DNA of 64,000 nt, from NCBI GenBank assembly GCA_001599595.1, contig BCHH01000003.1, forward strand, positions 2,957,151 to 3,021,150. Reading direction: 5' to 3'. The notes beneath the pieces were generated by a model. It was not told the DNA's origin, ran no database searches, and worked only from the letters and a program-made list of their open reading frames with translations. Origin of the DNA: Beverwykella pulmonaria. Taxonomy: Eukaryota > Ascomycota > Dothideomycetes > Pleosporales > Melanommataceae. The position numbers were made by a program, and so were the translations under genes. Positions 1 to 10,357 of this stretch are shown piece by piece. Position 1 is the stretch's first letter, and every line of letters starts with the position of its first letter.

Positions 1-640
1 CAACCAACGATTTAGATCTAGAACAAACATTACTCTGCTCCACACTGACAACAATGATTATAGATGTCTAACAATTAAGCGCTTTTAGGAATCCTTTTCT
101 CAACAACCTCAACACAAACGCTTTTAACAGCCCTACTCTTAGCAAACCCTAACATGAAGTTTATTCCGTTCGCAATAACTATTGCTACAGTACCAGTGTG
201 GCCCTCTCATATAGCAGAGGCTGTAGGAAACTCTTTTGAAACTTGCAGATCCATTAATGCTAACTGGTAAACGACTTTCACAAACAGCGAGGTCTTCGGC
301 TCAAGGATTTAGTAACGGAGATAACAGCCTCGCGCTTTCCGACCCCCAGCTAGATGCTTCCCTAATTTCTGTAATGCCGCTGCACAATAACCTCGCCGCT
401 TTTGCAGGGTATTCCGCAGCTAAAGGTAATTATTTCTTTGTTATGTCTTGCATCTCGCACAGCTCACCTTCTTATTTCTTCTCATATTTTTGCGGTGACC
501 CCGTATATTAAGCTGCACAACTACCTATCCCTGTTAATGTTAAGGCTGAGAAGCCCCTTCTTATACAGTACTAGCGCAAAAGTATTTATGCACCTCCTCG
601 CTTACCCCACCAAAATGCGTCGCGTATATCCAACACGTTA
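1..640. other. Left-edge stretch with no supportable gene
   Basis: This is AT-rich sequence cut by the window edge. It contains only short open frames with no recognisable domain. It directly precedes the mariner relic and is probably part of the same repeat or its decayed flank, but I see no terminal inverted repeat that proves this. Confidence 0.4.
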
Positions 641-659
641 CTTTCAACCACATACAAAA

Positions 660-903
660 TGCCCAAAAAAAGCTCGTTTGGGACAGAAATTAGCTGAAAT
701 CGCGCGCAAAAGCAGGGGCTTTCATCTGAGGCGCGCAGTTCTATTATATCAAAATAGGAGGAGGGGGTAAAGCAGTCGGTGCTGGCGGACGAATATGGGT
801 GCCACCGCAACACGATCGCCTACACAATTAAGAGGTGGAAAACCCACGCAACTCTACAGTTATTACCTAGAGCTGACTGACCAGCTATAATTAAAATAGC
901 TGC
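660..903 (+). pseudogene. Tc1/mariner-type transposase relic (DNA-binding domain)
   Basis: Two adjacent frames, shifted near 765-770, read as the N-terminal helix-turn-helix part of a Tc1/mariner transposase. The first gives a basic lead-in ending RRAVLLYQNRRRG. The second gives LADEYGCHRNTIAYTIKRW followed by LLPRAD-stop-PAII. In intact relatives this last stretch is the linker of the PR.GRP type, so the TGA at the linker arginine looks like a CGA-to-TGA change, as RIP produces. No catalytic DDE domain can be read downstream, where stops become frequent. I infer an inactive, truncated and mutated element. The family assignment rests on the helix-turn-helix pattern only. Confidence 0.55.
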
Positions 904-1412
904 CCGCCACAAGAGTGGGTTGTCTCAAAATAATTCCGGGTAGAAGTGTAGTGTTTTTTCAGAGAAGGAAGTACATGTAGTCTGAATTAATCCCCTGCCA
1001 AACAACCTTGGCGTATTCCTGTCCCAAGAAACGGGCACGAAGGAGCTTGAAAGAACCCATCTAGAAAAACCTGACAGAGCACACCCTGAATCCAAATTCC
1101 ATCCTGAGAACAGTCCCGGGGCCTAAACACAAAAACCAATCCCTTTGTCTGCAGACATCATTCAACCCGAGGCCAATCTACAAAGACAACCTAAGACAAA
1201 GTGCCGTTTGTTGACCCTGTGCAACCGTGCAATACTTCAATATTTCCATCAGCCAAACCCTGATGACTCCAAGTCCAATACACCATCGTGCGCTGAAATA
1301 GGATCCTGTTCCTAGCGATGCGCATCCAAATGCAGGACCTGTGATTATGCAGGCAACGCGTCCTATTCATCCATGTAAGCAAAATTCTGAACCATCACCA
1401 TTCCCAAGACCC
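904..1412. other. Gene-free stretch between transposon relic and next gene
   Basis: I see no convincing coding sequence. The right half probably holds the 3' untranslated region of the minus-strand gene that ends at 1413. The left half may be decayed transposon. Confidence 0.4.
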
Positions 1413-3158
1413 TCAAGAATATGCCATCTCTTGGTCCCCATTCTCGTCTTGCACTATGATCCCATCGACGGTCTTGAAGCGACGCGTATTATTCTCGCCG
1501 TCCGAGTCACACGCAGCATCTGCCTGTTTCTCTTTGGTGACATACCGATCACCATTCATCCGCTCCGACATCCAGTCCTCCGTCCCAAAGATGCTTTCCT
1601 TTCTATCGTCATCGCTGGCTGGAGTGAGACTCATACTCCGCAACTGACTCCCCACATCGCTCTGCCGATTCCTGGACTTTGGATTGAGCTTTTCTTCTTC
1701 TTCTTCTTCTTCTTCTTCTTCTTCTCGTATGGCCTCTTTAAACCAAAATTCCTCGTCGCCTTCAGCTAGCTTGCGGATCCTCTCTTCTGCTAGAATCATA
1801 GCGCCGCGGACCCGAGCTCTGGAGGCGTTTGATTGATTCGTCAGCTTTGATGTGTGCACCGCTGCAGCGCGTACAGACGGTGATTCGGGCATCGAAGGCC
1901 TGAATTTCTTCTTCTTCGCGGCTGGGGCGCCAGGCGTCCTTGCACATCTTCCTCTGAATGGCGGTGTCCGGGGCCTCTTGAACCCGAATTCGTTCTTCAC
2001 TGTGGTCTTTTTCTGCACGAGTCTGGGTTTTGTCGCAGCATCTTCCGGCTCCGAAGGCGCAAAATCAGAGTCCCCATCGCTCAGCGGATCAGTGCTCTTC
2101 CTCTCCCACGGCTGTGAGACTGCAGTATTCTGCGTGAAGGAAGAGAAGTGTGATGCAACAGAAGCTTCGCGTTCGTGGTGGTTTTTGATATCGGCGAGGA
2201 TAGAGGCGGGGCTGGTGAATAAGCTTTCAGGCTTTGGGAGTAACTTGAAGGATGAGACCACATCTGTCGTGCCGGAGGTAGCTGCCGCCGTTGGACTCGG
2301 CGTGGGGAGTTGTGGTCGTGGAAATGGTTGTGATGCTAGATTTCCAGCCTGGGGGCTACTATCGGTAGAATTCTCCGAAGGGGATGGGTTGGATGAGGGA
2401 GTGAGCATGCGGTTTCTGGAGGTCCGTCTCGTTTGGTGGCAAGAAAGCGATTGCAAGGCACTTGGTCGGCACTGGAGTTTCACCAGCAGTTTCTTCTTCG
2501 CCCTCTCTTTCGTCGACTGCTGATTTTCTGCTAGAGCAACATCTTGGCCGGAAGGTCGTAAGACATCCTCCAGTTCAGGAGCCCACGACTCACTCCGCTC
2601 ATTGTTTAGAACGTTGCTGACGAAGCGATTGTCCTTCTGCTTTCTCTGTAGATAGAGGAGCTTTAGATCTCGCGCGATTTTGGCAGGGTTTTTCAGTATG
2701 CTTGAACAGTCGTTCATCTGTTCCCTCATCACACTTGGAGGAGATTCTATCGACACATCTGGCAGAAGTGGCTTCTTTTTTGAAGGCATCTCATCGTCGT
2801 CATCGTCGTCGTCGTCGTCATCTGGTGTGAGGTCGAAAACCCCAATTTGGTTCGGTTTCTGCGTTGCAACGTGAGAGAGCCTCTTCGCTGGCTGGATCAT
2901 GGTTTCTGATAGTGTCGGCATCGCTGAAGCTTCACGCATCATCTGCTGATCGGCAATCGTATCTTGAACTCGAGGGGGGATTTGTGCCCCATCAAAGGTG
3001 GACGCTTGCCAGGCTCGACTCCAAAGTTCCTCTTGCTCTCTTCCGTGGACGTCGAGCAGCGCGAGCCACTCGTTTTGCTGCCTTTGTCGCAACTCCATGA
3101 GTTCTCTGTGCTGTTTGAACGTCAAGACTCGGCTCTCGTCGGGGGCTTTTTGTGCCAT
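1413..3158 (-). CDS. Disordered low-complexity protein, unknown function
   Basis: A single open frame encodes 581 residues and starts at the ATG at 3156-3158 (MAQKAPDES). I do not recognise the family. The N-terminal 50 residues are Gln/Arg/Glu-rich and look helical. The rest is Ser/Pro-rich and predicted disordered. There is a run of ten aspartates around residues 113-122, encoded by a GAT/GAC repeat, and a run of about eleven glutamates near residue 480, encoded by a GAA-type microsatellite at about 1691-1724. Several Lys/Arg clusters (for example AAKKKKF) look like nuclear localisation signals, so a nuclear role is likely but only inferred. The long frame with consistent amino-acid bias argues for a real gene. 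I cannot exclude a small 5' or 3' exon. Confidence 0.7.
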   Translation of the reverse strand: MAQKAPDESRVLTFKQHRELMELRQRQQNEWLALLDVHGREQEELWSRAWQASTFDGAQIPPRVQDTIADQQMMREASAMPTLSETMIQPAKRLSHVATQKPNQIGVFDLTPDDDDDDDDDDEMPSKKKPLLPDVSIESPPSVMREQMNDCSSILKNPAKIARDLKLLYLQRKQKDNRFVSNVLNNERSESWAPELEDVLRPSGQDVALAENQQSTKERAKKKLLVKLQCRPSALQSLSCHQTRRTSRNRMLTPSSNPSPSENSTDSSPQAGNLASQPFPRPQLPTPSPTAAATSGTTDVVSSFKLLPKPESLFTSPASILADIKNHHEREASVASHFSSFTQNTAVSQPWERKSTDPLSDGDSDFAPSEPEDAATKPRLVQKKTTVKNEFGFKRPRTPPFRGRCARTPGAPAAKKKKFRPSMPESPSVRAAAVHTSKLTNQSNASRARVRGAMILAEERIRKLAEGDEEFWFKEAIREEEEEEEEEEEKLNPKSRNRQSDVGSQLRSMSLTPASDDDRKESIFGTEDWMSERMNGDRYVTKEKQADAACDSDGENNTRRFKTVDGIIVQDENGDQEMAYS

Positions 3159-3924
3159 CCTGATAACTGACGTCGGGGTTGGTGGTGAGGAGGTCGAGTT
3201 TGGAGTCAGTGAGGATTATAGATTTGGATAAGTGAGAGAGGGCAGGCAGGAAATTTTGGAGATTGCTATGTCGAGGTGAAGGTGAAGTTGAGACTGGCAT
3301 TATGGCTGATGAAGGCGAGTTTCGGTGAAGAGGACTGGTGGGAAGGGAGATGTGAACATACTGATAGCAAAGGGTGTTAGATCTGATTATTTACGGCATT
3401 TTGGCTAGTTTTGTTGACAAACAATATCTGCCAACAGCTATCTTCTCTCCTATCTGTGTTGACGAACTGATGAGAGCTTCACAGAAGTTAAAAGCAGATG
3501 GGGATAAGCACACTAAGACACTTCTTGTGTAGGCGAAAGACGGGAAGATTATGAGGATTGGGTAGTCTACCGCATTATCGGCAACCATTGAGTGACTTGC
3601 ACTATTCATGTGGGCAGCTTAATCAAGATAATCAGCTCCAATCTGGGGGTACAAGGACAAGAAGCTGCATTATGGAATAAAATGGGGTTGAACCGAATTG
3701 GGGGAGCGCTATTAATACATCATAGGGATAAAACGTTAGGATGGAAGACAACGCTCAGAGAAAGTCCGCGGCTGCTGAACAGTTACCACTGCGGCATAAT
3801 TTGAGCAAACTACCACGTTACAGCTCTGGGACATTTCTCAACATAGCTACTGGTTGAGAAGTATATATTTTGCTGCTTTTAGTTCATAGTACGTAACCAT
3901 TTTCGCAATACGTTGCTCCTCACA
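3159..3924. other. Intergenic region, nothing recognised
   Basis: About 770 bases lie between the start side of the disordered-protein gene and the 3' end of the carboxylase gene, both on the minus strand. It should hold the upstream gene's promoter and the carboxylase terminator. I see no RNA gene or repeat. Confidence 0.5.
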
Positions 3925-6252
3925 TTACTCTCCTTTCACCTCCTCGACAAACTCAACCAGAGCGGTACCCGCCTTACAAAGATCCTATCCCAGAAGTTAG
4001 CATGCACCATGTTCCTGCTCACAAGAGAACTTACCCCCTCTCCATGCACCACCCTGGCAATAACACCGTCATGTGGACTCCGAATCACAGTCTCCATCTT
4101 CATGCTCTCGATCACCACCAGCGGTTGATCTTTCTTCACAGCATCGCCCTCCTGCACCTCAACTCTCAATACTTTACATGGCATAGGGGCTAGTACGCTA
4201 TTCGTAACATCCTTGATACCAAGTGCTTTCTCTGCCCACTTCGGCATCGCTAGTTGCAGTCGGTATTGTTTGCCTTGCTGGAAAAGCGTAAGGCGGTCTT
4301 CGTCTCGGATGAATGTTGTAGAGAGACGGGTGTGTGGGTAGAAAGTGGAGAGGGTGTTCGAGGCATCCAGCGCGCTAATTACATCAGGGTAGACTTGATC
4401 GCCAATGGTGACATCGAATTTGGAGGGAGCGGTTTGCCGTATCTGGACACGTGTGGATGTGGTATCTCCTTTTCCGTCCGCGGGTATCTCGACGAGATTG
4501 TATTCTTTTTGTTGGTATCCTGCGCCAAACCCAGCTGCAGTGACAGGCGGGCCAGCGAATGGGTCTCCTCGAGCAGATGAGATCTCTTGCAGTGCAAGAC
4601 CGAGCGCTGCTTGAGCGTAGACCTCGGGCGCAGGTGGTTCAGGCGTAAAGAGCTCAGCGTGGTGTTTCTGGATGTAGCCCGTCTCAACGTCGCCAGCAAC
4701 AAAATCCGGGCTGACACATAGCCGCTTCAAGAACTCAATGTTTGTGATTGGGCCTGCGACTTCATATTCCTCTAGAGCAGCACGTAGTTTCTGTATTGCT
4801 GCCTCTCGAGTCGGCCCCTGTACAATGAGTTTTGCAATCATAGGGTCGTAATGGGAAGATACTTCGTCGCCAGCAACGAATCCCGCGTCTATCCGTACGG
4901 TAGGCGTTGGTTTGGGGGTACGAAGATGGAGGAGTAGACCGGAATCGGGGATGAAGTTCATGTCCGGGTTTTCTGCGTAGATTCGGGCTTCGATAGCAGC
5001 GCCTCGTTCACTTATTCTTTGCTCAATCTCCTCCTGCGTCAGTGGCAGCTTCCCTCCCTCCGCTACGATGAGCTGCCATCTCACTAGGTCTTCCCCCGTA
5101 ACCATTTCTGTGACAGGGTGCTCCACCTGCAGCCGGGCATTCATCTCCATGAAAAAGAACTCGCCCGAGTCGTTGTCGAAAATGAACTCGACAGTTCCAG
5201 CACCCTCATACTTGACCGCTAGAGCAGCGTCCCTAGCTTTCTTCCAGATGTCCTGGCGAATTTCCTCTTTTAGGTGTGGAGCGGGCGACTCCTCTAGTAT
5301 CTTCTGATGTCTGCGCTGAACACTGCAGTCCCGCTCTCCAAGCGCTACACAGTTTCCATGTTTATCTGCAAATACTTGGACTTCGATGTGTCGCGGTGTG
5401 GTAATATACTTCTCCACAAGCATGACTTCGTCGCCGAATGAGTTTCGCGCTTCAGACTTGGCCGATGCCAATTGATCGAAAAACTCATCAGGGGTTTTGA
5501 CAATCCTCATACCCTTCCCTCCTCCACCTTTTACCGCTTTTAGGAGGACTGGATACCCGATCTTTGCTGCTTCGTCTTTTAGGTGGCCCGGGTCCTGATT
5601 GGAGCCGTGGTATCCTGGAATGCATGGCACGCCAGCTGCTATCATGATGTCTTTCGACTCACTATGCTCCCCGTTAGCGTGTGTCGCCAAGAAATGACGA
5701 TTCGTTCCAACCTCTTGCTGCCCATGGCCTCGATCGCCTGCCATGGCGGGCCAATAAAGGTCAGCCCAGCTTCTGTACATTTCCGCGCAAACGCTGGATT
5801 CTCGCTCAACTGTCACCTGTTGTCAGCCTCAAAGCATGCACACCGGGCTTGTTGAAGGCGGCTCACAAAGCCATAGCCTGGGTGGATGCCCTGACAGCCT
5901 TGCTCTTTGGCAATCTTGATTATCCTGTCACCATCGAGGTATGCGGTGGGATCTCCGAGATTGATAGCGTATGGAGAGCTTAGGGCATGCTGGGATCGAG
6001 CATCGGGGTCGGTATAGAGGGTTGTGGTCCGGATGCCGTACTCTGAGGCCGTTCGGCCAACCCGTCTGCAAATTGCAGTCAGCAGTGATTCCCAATACGA
6101 AGGATGAAAGCTCACAGGGCAATCTCTCCTCGATTCGCTATAAGCACAGAGGTAAGCGGTTTGATCGATGAAGCGACACTTGAGCTGTGACGGACGGCAT
6201 TGGCATTGAGCAGCTGGCGCGAGAGATAGGACGACTTCCGTATGGCACGCAT
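3925..6252 (-). CDS. mccA: 3-methylcrotonyl-CoA carboxylase alpha (biotin) subunit, mitochondrial
   Basis: This subunit carries biotin and catalyses its ATP-dependent carboxylation. With the beta subunit it converts 3-methylcrotonyl-CoA to 3-methylglutaconyl-CoA in mitochondrial leucine breakdown. The gene has five exons: 6116-6252, 5867-6065, 5712-5809, 4035-5661 and 3925-3984. The four introns are 50, 57, 50 and 50 bases, all in phase, giving 706 residues, close to the family's usual length. The N-terminus (MRAIRKSSYLSRQLL) is basic and Ser-rich like a matrix-targeting peptide. The biotin carboxylase domain follows, from LIANRGEIAL through HPGYGFLSEN and the ATP-grasp motif KGGGGKGMR to EMNARLQVEHPVTE. 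The biotinyl domain at the C-terminus has ESMKMET, with the acceptor lysine near residue 666. The beta subunit and isovaleryl-CoA dehydrogenase, often clustered with it in aspergilli, are not in this window. Pyruvate and acetyl-CoA carboxylases are excluded by length and domain content. Confidence 0.95.
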
Positions 6253-6797
6253 TATCACAGCCGTATACTGACGAGTGAACTAGAAGCTATGGAGAGACAG
6301 CATTGATCGAGCGCACAGCGTTCAAAGAAGAATGCGTGCTGTGGTGCCTCGGTGTTTGCCTACTAAGCCGTTGCCAGCCGTGCTAGTTCTTGGCCCACGC
6401 AATGTCGAGCTGGCAACGAGACACGCGTGTTTACAGCGGTCTCATCGACAACAAGCGAACATCTCTGCCCGGCCCAAAGTCCTCTCTATCGAGGCATTAC
6501 TACTGCACAGCGCTCGAAGAAGAACCTATTGGGCGCATTCGAGCAGCCCGTGGGTGTGCTGGCCGTGCGTGCTTACCTTTCCAGCTCAGCTGAACTACGG
6601 CGACTCAACGCGCCATCACCTCACCCCGAGCACCATCTTCGACCCGTTCTTGTTCTCGGCCCTCCTTCATCGATATAGGTCGTTCCTCTCACCGCGTCTG
6701 CATACTCTCCTCGACTCCATCTCACGCCTTTTGCCCATTCCCACGCGTCCCCCTCGCTTCCGCCGCATCGCATGTGCCTACCCGCAACCCCACCATC
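6253..6797. promoter_or_regulatory. Divergent promoter region, mccA / acidic protein gene
   Basis: These 545 bases separate two genes transcribed away from each other. The right end (about 6600-6797) is C/T-rich, as is common just upstream of fungal start codons. A 165-codon frame runs through it and overlaps the next gene's start in another frame. I regard it as chance or at most an upstream frame. Confidence 0.45.
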
Positions 6798-8075
6798 ATG
6801 AGCGACTACGGGGACAACTACGGGGATGACGACTCAGATTATGGAGACGACTTCTTCTATGTCGAGGACGAGTACATGGTAGCCGATGACCTTGCTGAGC
6901 ATGCCGTGAACTCCCCCCCGCCCACGACTTACGGAGACGAGGATGCCGCATCCGACTGGGATCGATTCGACTACTTCAATGATTTGGAATACGCGTCTGA
7001 TGGATACGACGATGGGAAGTTCGCGGCGCGGGATGCTAAACCCGCGAAGATAGGCGAGAAGAGGAAGCGAATTGGGTCGGGAGGCCACGGCACGAAAAAG
7101 CAGAAGGTGACAGCAGCGCACACATCACAACAAGCTGTCCCCGTGGCCTCGAATTTGCAACCAGTCGTATGGCGCGCACAAACCGACCGAGAACCAAAAA
7201 CCAAACTATGGGACGGCAGCACCGAACCGTACGCGCTCCTAAAAAATTGGAGAGAAAGCCGCATTCCAGCATGGGCTACTAGATCGCCACAGTCGGATTG
7301 TCAAGAGACATTGGGCTCGAAGTCTAGCGGAAAGAAAGCCGTGTTCGTGCCTGAGCCTCTTTCACCCACCCCCGACTATGAAAGCGAAGAAGAAGAAGAG
7401 GAGGAGGAGGAGGAGGAGGAGGAAGAAGAAGGAGATGCCGAGATCGACCCTACTGTGCTTATGGGCCTGCTACAGAATCGCCTCGCTGAAGCTGGTGGTC
7501 CACTCGCTGGAATGGATCCCAAACAGATGCTTGCATTCGCGATGAGAATGATGACCAACAAGGATGCTGGAGATGACATTGCGGGTGAATTGGCAGACGA
7601 GCTGCTTGCCCAAGGTGAGGAAGAGGAAGACAACGAAGAGGACGACGAAGCCCCAGCTAGTCTCCTCTCATGGTTAGACAAGCAGCGACAGTCAAACCAA
7701 GGCGGCTCTTCAAGCTTGCGCCAAGCAGCAACACCGAAATCACCAGAGATCAGCCTCACTAGTAAACGCCCACCCACACCCCCTTCCTCTGAAGCGAATC
7801 GCAGTGTCCGCGTTGCTGAGCATTCCATAGACAAGGCCAATAGCAAGGACCAGAAGACTGCCGCATTCAAACAGCAGAACCACTCCCTAGAGGTAGAAGA
7901 AGTTACCGTCACCCGCAAGCGAAAAGCAGATGATGAGGACACAGGCGCTGGAACATATGCAAATGCTGTGAAGAGACGAGCCACAATGTCATACGACGCA
8001 CCCACTGCAGCAAGCCAGGCTCGAGCTGCTCCTGCGCCCAGGACGACGAGGAGCAGCCGCGCAAAACGCTCATGA
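6798..8075 (+). CDS. Acidic disordered protein, probably nuclear, unknown function
   Basis: A single frame encodes 425 residues from the ATG at 6798. An in-frame ATG eight codons upstream at 6774 is less likely, because the family-like start is MSDYGDNYGDD. The N-terminal 80 residues are rich in Asp, Tyr and Gly. A basic block (EKRKRIGSGGHGTKKQKV) near residues 90-110 resembles a bipartite nuclear localisation signal. A more ordered segment with Trp and Pro (WRAQTDREPKTKLWDGS) follows. A run of about seventeen glutamates near residue 205 is encoded by a GAA/GAG repeat at about 7385-7430. A helical stretch (MGLLQNRLAEAGG) precedes a Ser/Lys-rich tail. I do not recognise the family. The overall make-up suggests a chromatin- or RNA-associated factor, which is only inference. 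Confidence 0.75.
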   Translation: MSDYGDNYGDDDSDYGDDFFYVEDEYMVADDLAEHAVNSPPPTTYGDEDAASDWDRFDYFNDLEYASDGYDDGKFAARDAKPAKIGEKRKRIGSGGHGTKKQKVTAAHTSQQAVPVASNLQPVVWRAQTDREPKTKLWDGSTEPYALLKNWRESRIPAWATRSPQSDCQETLGSKSSGKKAVFVPEPLSPTPDYESEEEEEEEEEEEEEEEGDAEIDPTVLMGLLQNRLAEAGGPLAGMDPKQMLAFAMRMMTNKDAGDDIAGELADELLAQGEEEEDNEEDDEAPASLLSWLDKQRQSNQGGSSSLRQAATPKSPEISLTSKRPPTPPSSEANRSVRVAEHSIDKANSKDQKTAAFKQQNHSLEVEEVTVTRKRKADDEDTGAGTYANAVKRRATMSYDAPTAASQARAAPAPRTTRSSRAKRS

Positions 8076-10357
8076 GCGGGCTACGAACTGCGACGGATCC
8101 ATGACACGGCGCCTCGACTAGTTGATCATTGTGCTGGAGATATTGTGGCGGAACATGACTCCAGAAAATAAGGCTTCGACAAGCTTCATCCCCGCGACTG
8201 ATGTAACAACACTTCGAACCGACGCCCACCTCCTTCACCATTGTTTGGAGTAAGAATCGAGCAATGGTGGGCCTGTTGAAGGCATCAAGTTCGAGCATCA
8301 GCATTGAAACTGCACGCGAGGTTGTAATCGTTCCGATGCATAGCCTCTCTAGTTAAGGTCTTCGTGAATCGGACTGACTCTTCGAGATGTGTTTGACTGC
8401 TATGGACGGAATATCAAAAGTTTGCTGGATTGGAAAGGGATATCCCCGGTGCATAGCATCCTATCACAAGTATCCAAAACATAACGAATGACCCGTCAAC
8501 ATCTCGGTTCCCTGGTGATGACAACGTGACCATGAGTTGACTCAAGCCCACACCGTAAAATTCACATGTAGCACTGTCGACAGCCTTACCATGTCTCTCT
8601 CAAAATTTGGCTCCCGCCCCTTGCATCGTCCTCTCAAGGCCCACGTGCTTTCCCTATGGCCAATACCACGGTTCTCAGCGAGCCCAATACCACGTCCCGT
8701 CCCCGCCGGCCGTCCACCACGAGGCCACCTCGTAGCATCTATTCCCCTTCTATAGATCCATCCCATGTCCCTACCAATCACACTCACCCTCAAAACCCAC
8801 AGCTAGTAAACCATGCTCAGACCCGTTGCCAAGGCCTGTCAGAAAACGCACAAACCGTTGCCTAAAGTCATGCCTTGCGTTGCCTTTTTCTTTTTCGGCA
8901 GCGCCAACGCGCGTGCGCTGCGGAGGTCGAACCCTGGTGGTGGCGTCAAATTGAGTTTGGTTGGTTGGAATTGGTGGCGAAAGGAGAGGAGGCGAACGAA
9001 CCATGGCCCGCGCGAACAGTGGAAAACAGCGGGAAGTTTGTGTTTCTGATTCGCTCACTGCCCGTTGCTTGTGCTTTGCGCCAGTGCAAAATCTCTTTCC
9101 CATTCCTCTTACAGACGCTAAGTTAATATCAACAATTGTGTGCTCCACCTCCCAGCTCCGCCATGATTCTCTGCTTGCCTCATCACAATCTCCCATCGGC
9201 TCGCGTAACCGACACCACGACAACCACTGGCCGTCTGCTCAACTTCCAATACTTCCCTTCGGAGCCCCCGCCGAACCAGGCTCCCCCGCCCAAACGCCTG
9301 TGCGTTCCCCTCCACGCAGCTGACGTCTCTGACAAGCCAGGCAGTGCCTGTCTTCTCAGGCACAAAAAAAGGTTCGGACGCAACGGTTTTCCTTGCGGGG
9401 TTCCAATTGGCGTGTTTGGTCATGGGCGTTACGTCGTGTGATGATCGTCTTTGTGACCGCAATTTCGAAGTGAATGTGATATCTTTTACTCACGAGTCGT
9501 GTGTCAGGATTGTTGTCTTTCACAAGGGACCGAGGTTCAAAATTCATCCACCATGTTGACCCTGTGGTTGCAGCGCTTCGCTGCATTTGGACAAGCATAT
9601 CAAAATGCTCTCTGGCTCCACAACATCTCCATAGCTTCACATCTCACTCATTGCAAACAGCGTTCTTGAATGTGCCGAAATATGTATAACGTATGTATGA
9701 GAGACACGCTCGCTAGCCTCCCGGCCCTTCTACCATGTACCCTAAAACAAACATATCAGAGGATACAATCATGATCCTCCCAAAACACGCCTTTGCACGC
9801 CATCCCGTCTCATGATCGCGTAGCCCTAAACGCAGAGAGATTTTCCATCCTGATACGCAATTCCCACCGAGCCCACTTTCCCCCCCAATCATAACCCGCT
9901 ATCCATCATGAAAATTGAAACCATTGCAAACACTGATTAGGGATTCATACAGGATATAGAACAGAAGGGAAGAAAGGTCAACTACAAGATATAAATTTCA
10001 TGAGGCAGTAAAGTCGCAGCAAGATGACATGACTTGTGGGACAGGGTATCGAATGCCAATGCAAGGGCAATGCCCCCATTGTGATGGGAAGGGAATGTGA
10101 ACCGTGTCTGTGAGAGCCTGAGGCGATAGTGAGATGACCAGAGATTACCTGAAACTCAAGGCATATGAGACAGGGAGTGTGGATATCGATCTTGAACGGG
10201 AAGAGAGAGACATGTCGCAAGTGGTCTCTGCCGTGACAAAAAGAGTAAACAACCCCGGTCACACGTAAGGGCCCCCTGCAAGTGCCGGAAAAGCGGGTAC
10301 GACTGCAGGCGTGGACCAGGGCATTTCGAGTCGGGCATTCGAGTATGGCGGGGCTTC
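8076..10357. other. Long convergent intergenic region, no gene recognised
   Basis: About 2.3 kb lies between the 3' ends of two converging genes. Several frames of 70-150 codons exist on both strands, but they overlap one another and show neither a domain nor splice-linked continuation. The part next to 10357 is probably the 3' untranslated region of the medA-like gene. Confidence 0.5.

Noticed and set aside
1340..1769. A 142-codon plus-strand frame with a poly-Phe run
   Set aside because: The poly-Phe is the TTC microsatellite that encodes poly-Glu on the minus strand. It is a shadow.
1852..2523. A 223-codon plus-strand open frame
   Set aside because: It is antisense to the disordered-protein gene. 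Phe and Ser runs mirror the poly-Glu and Lys runs of the real frame.
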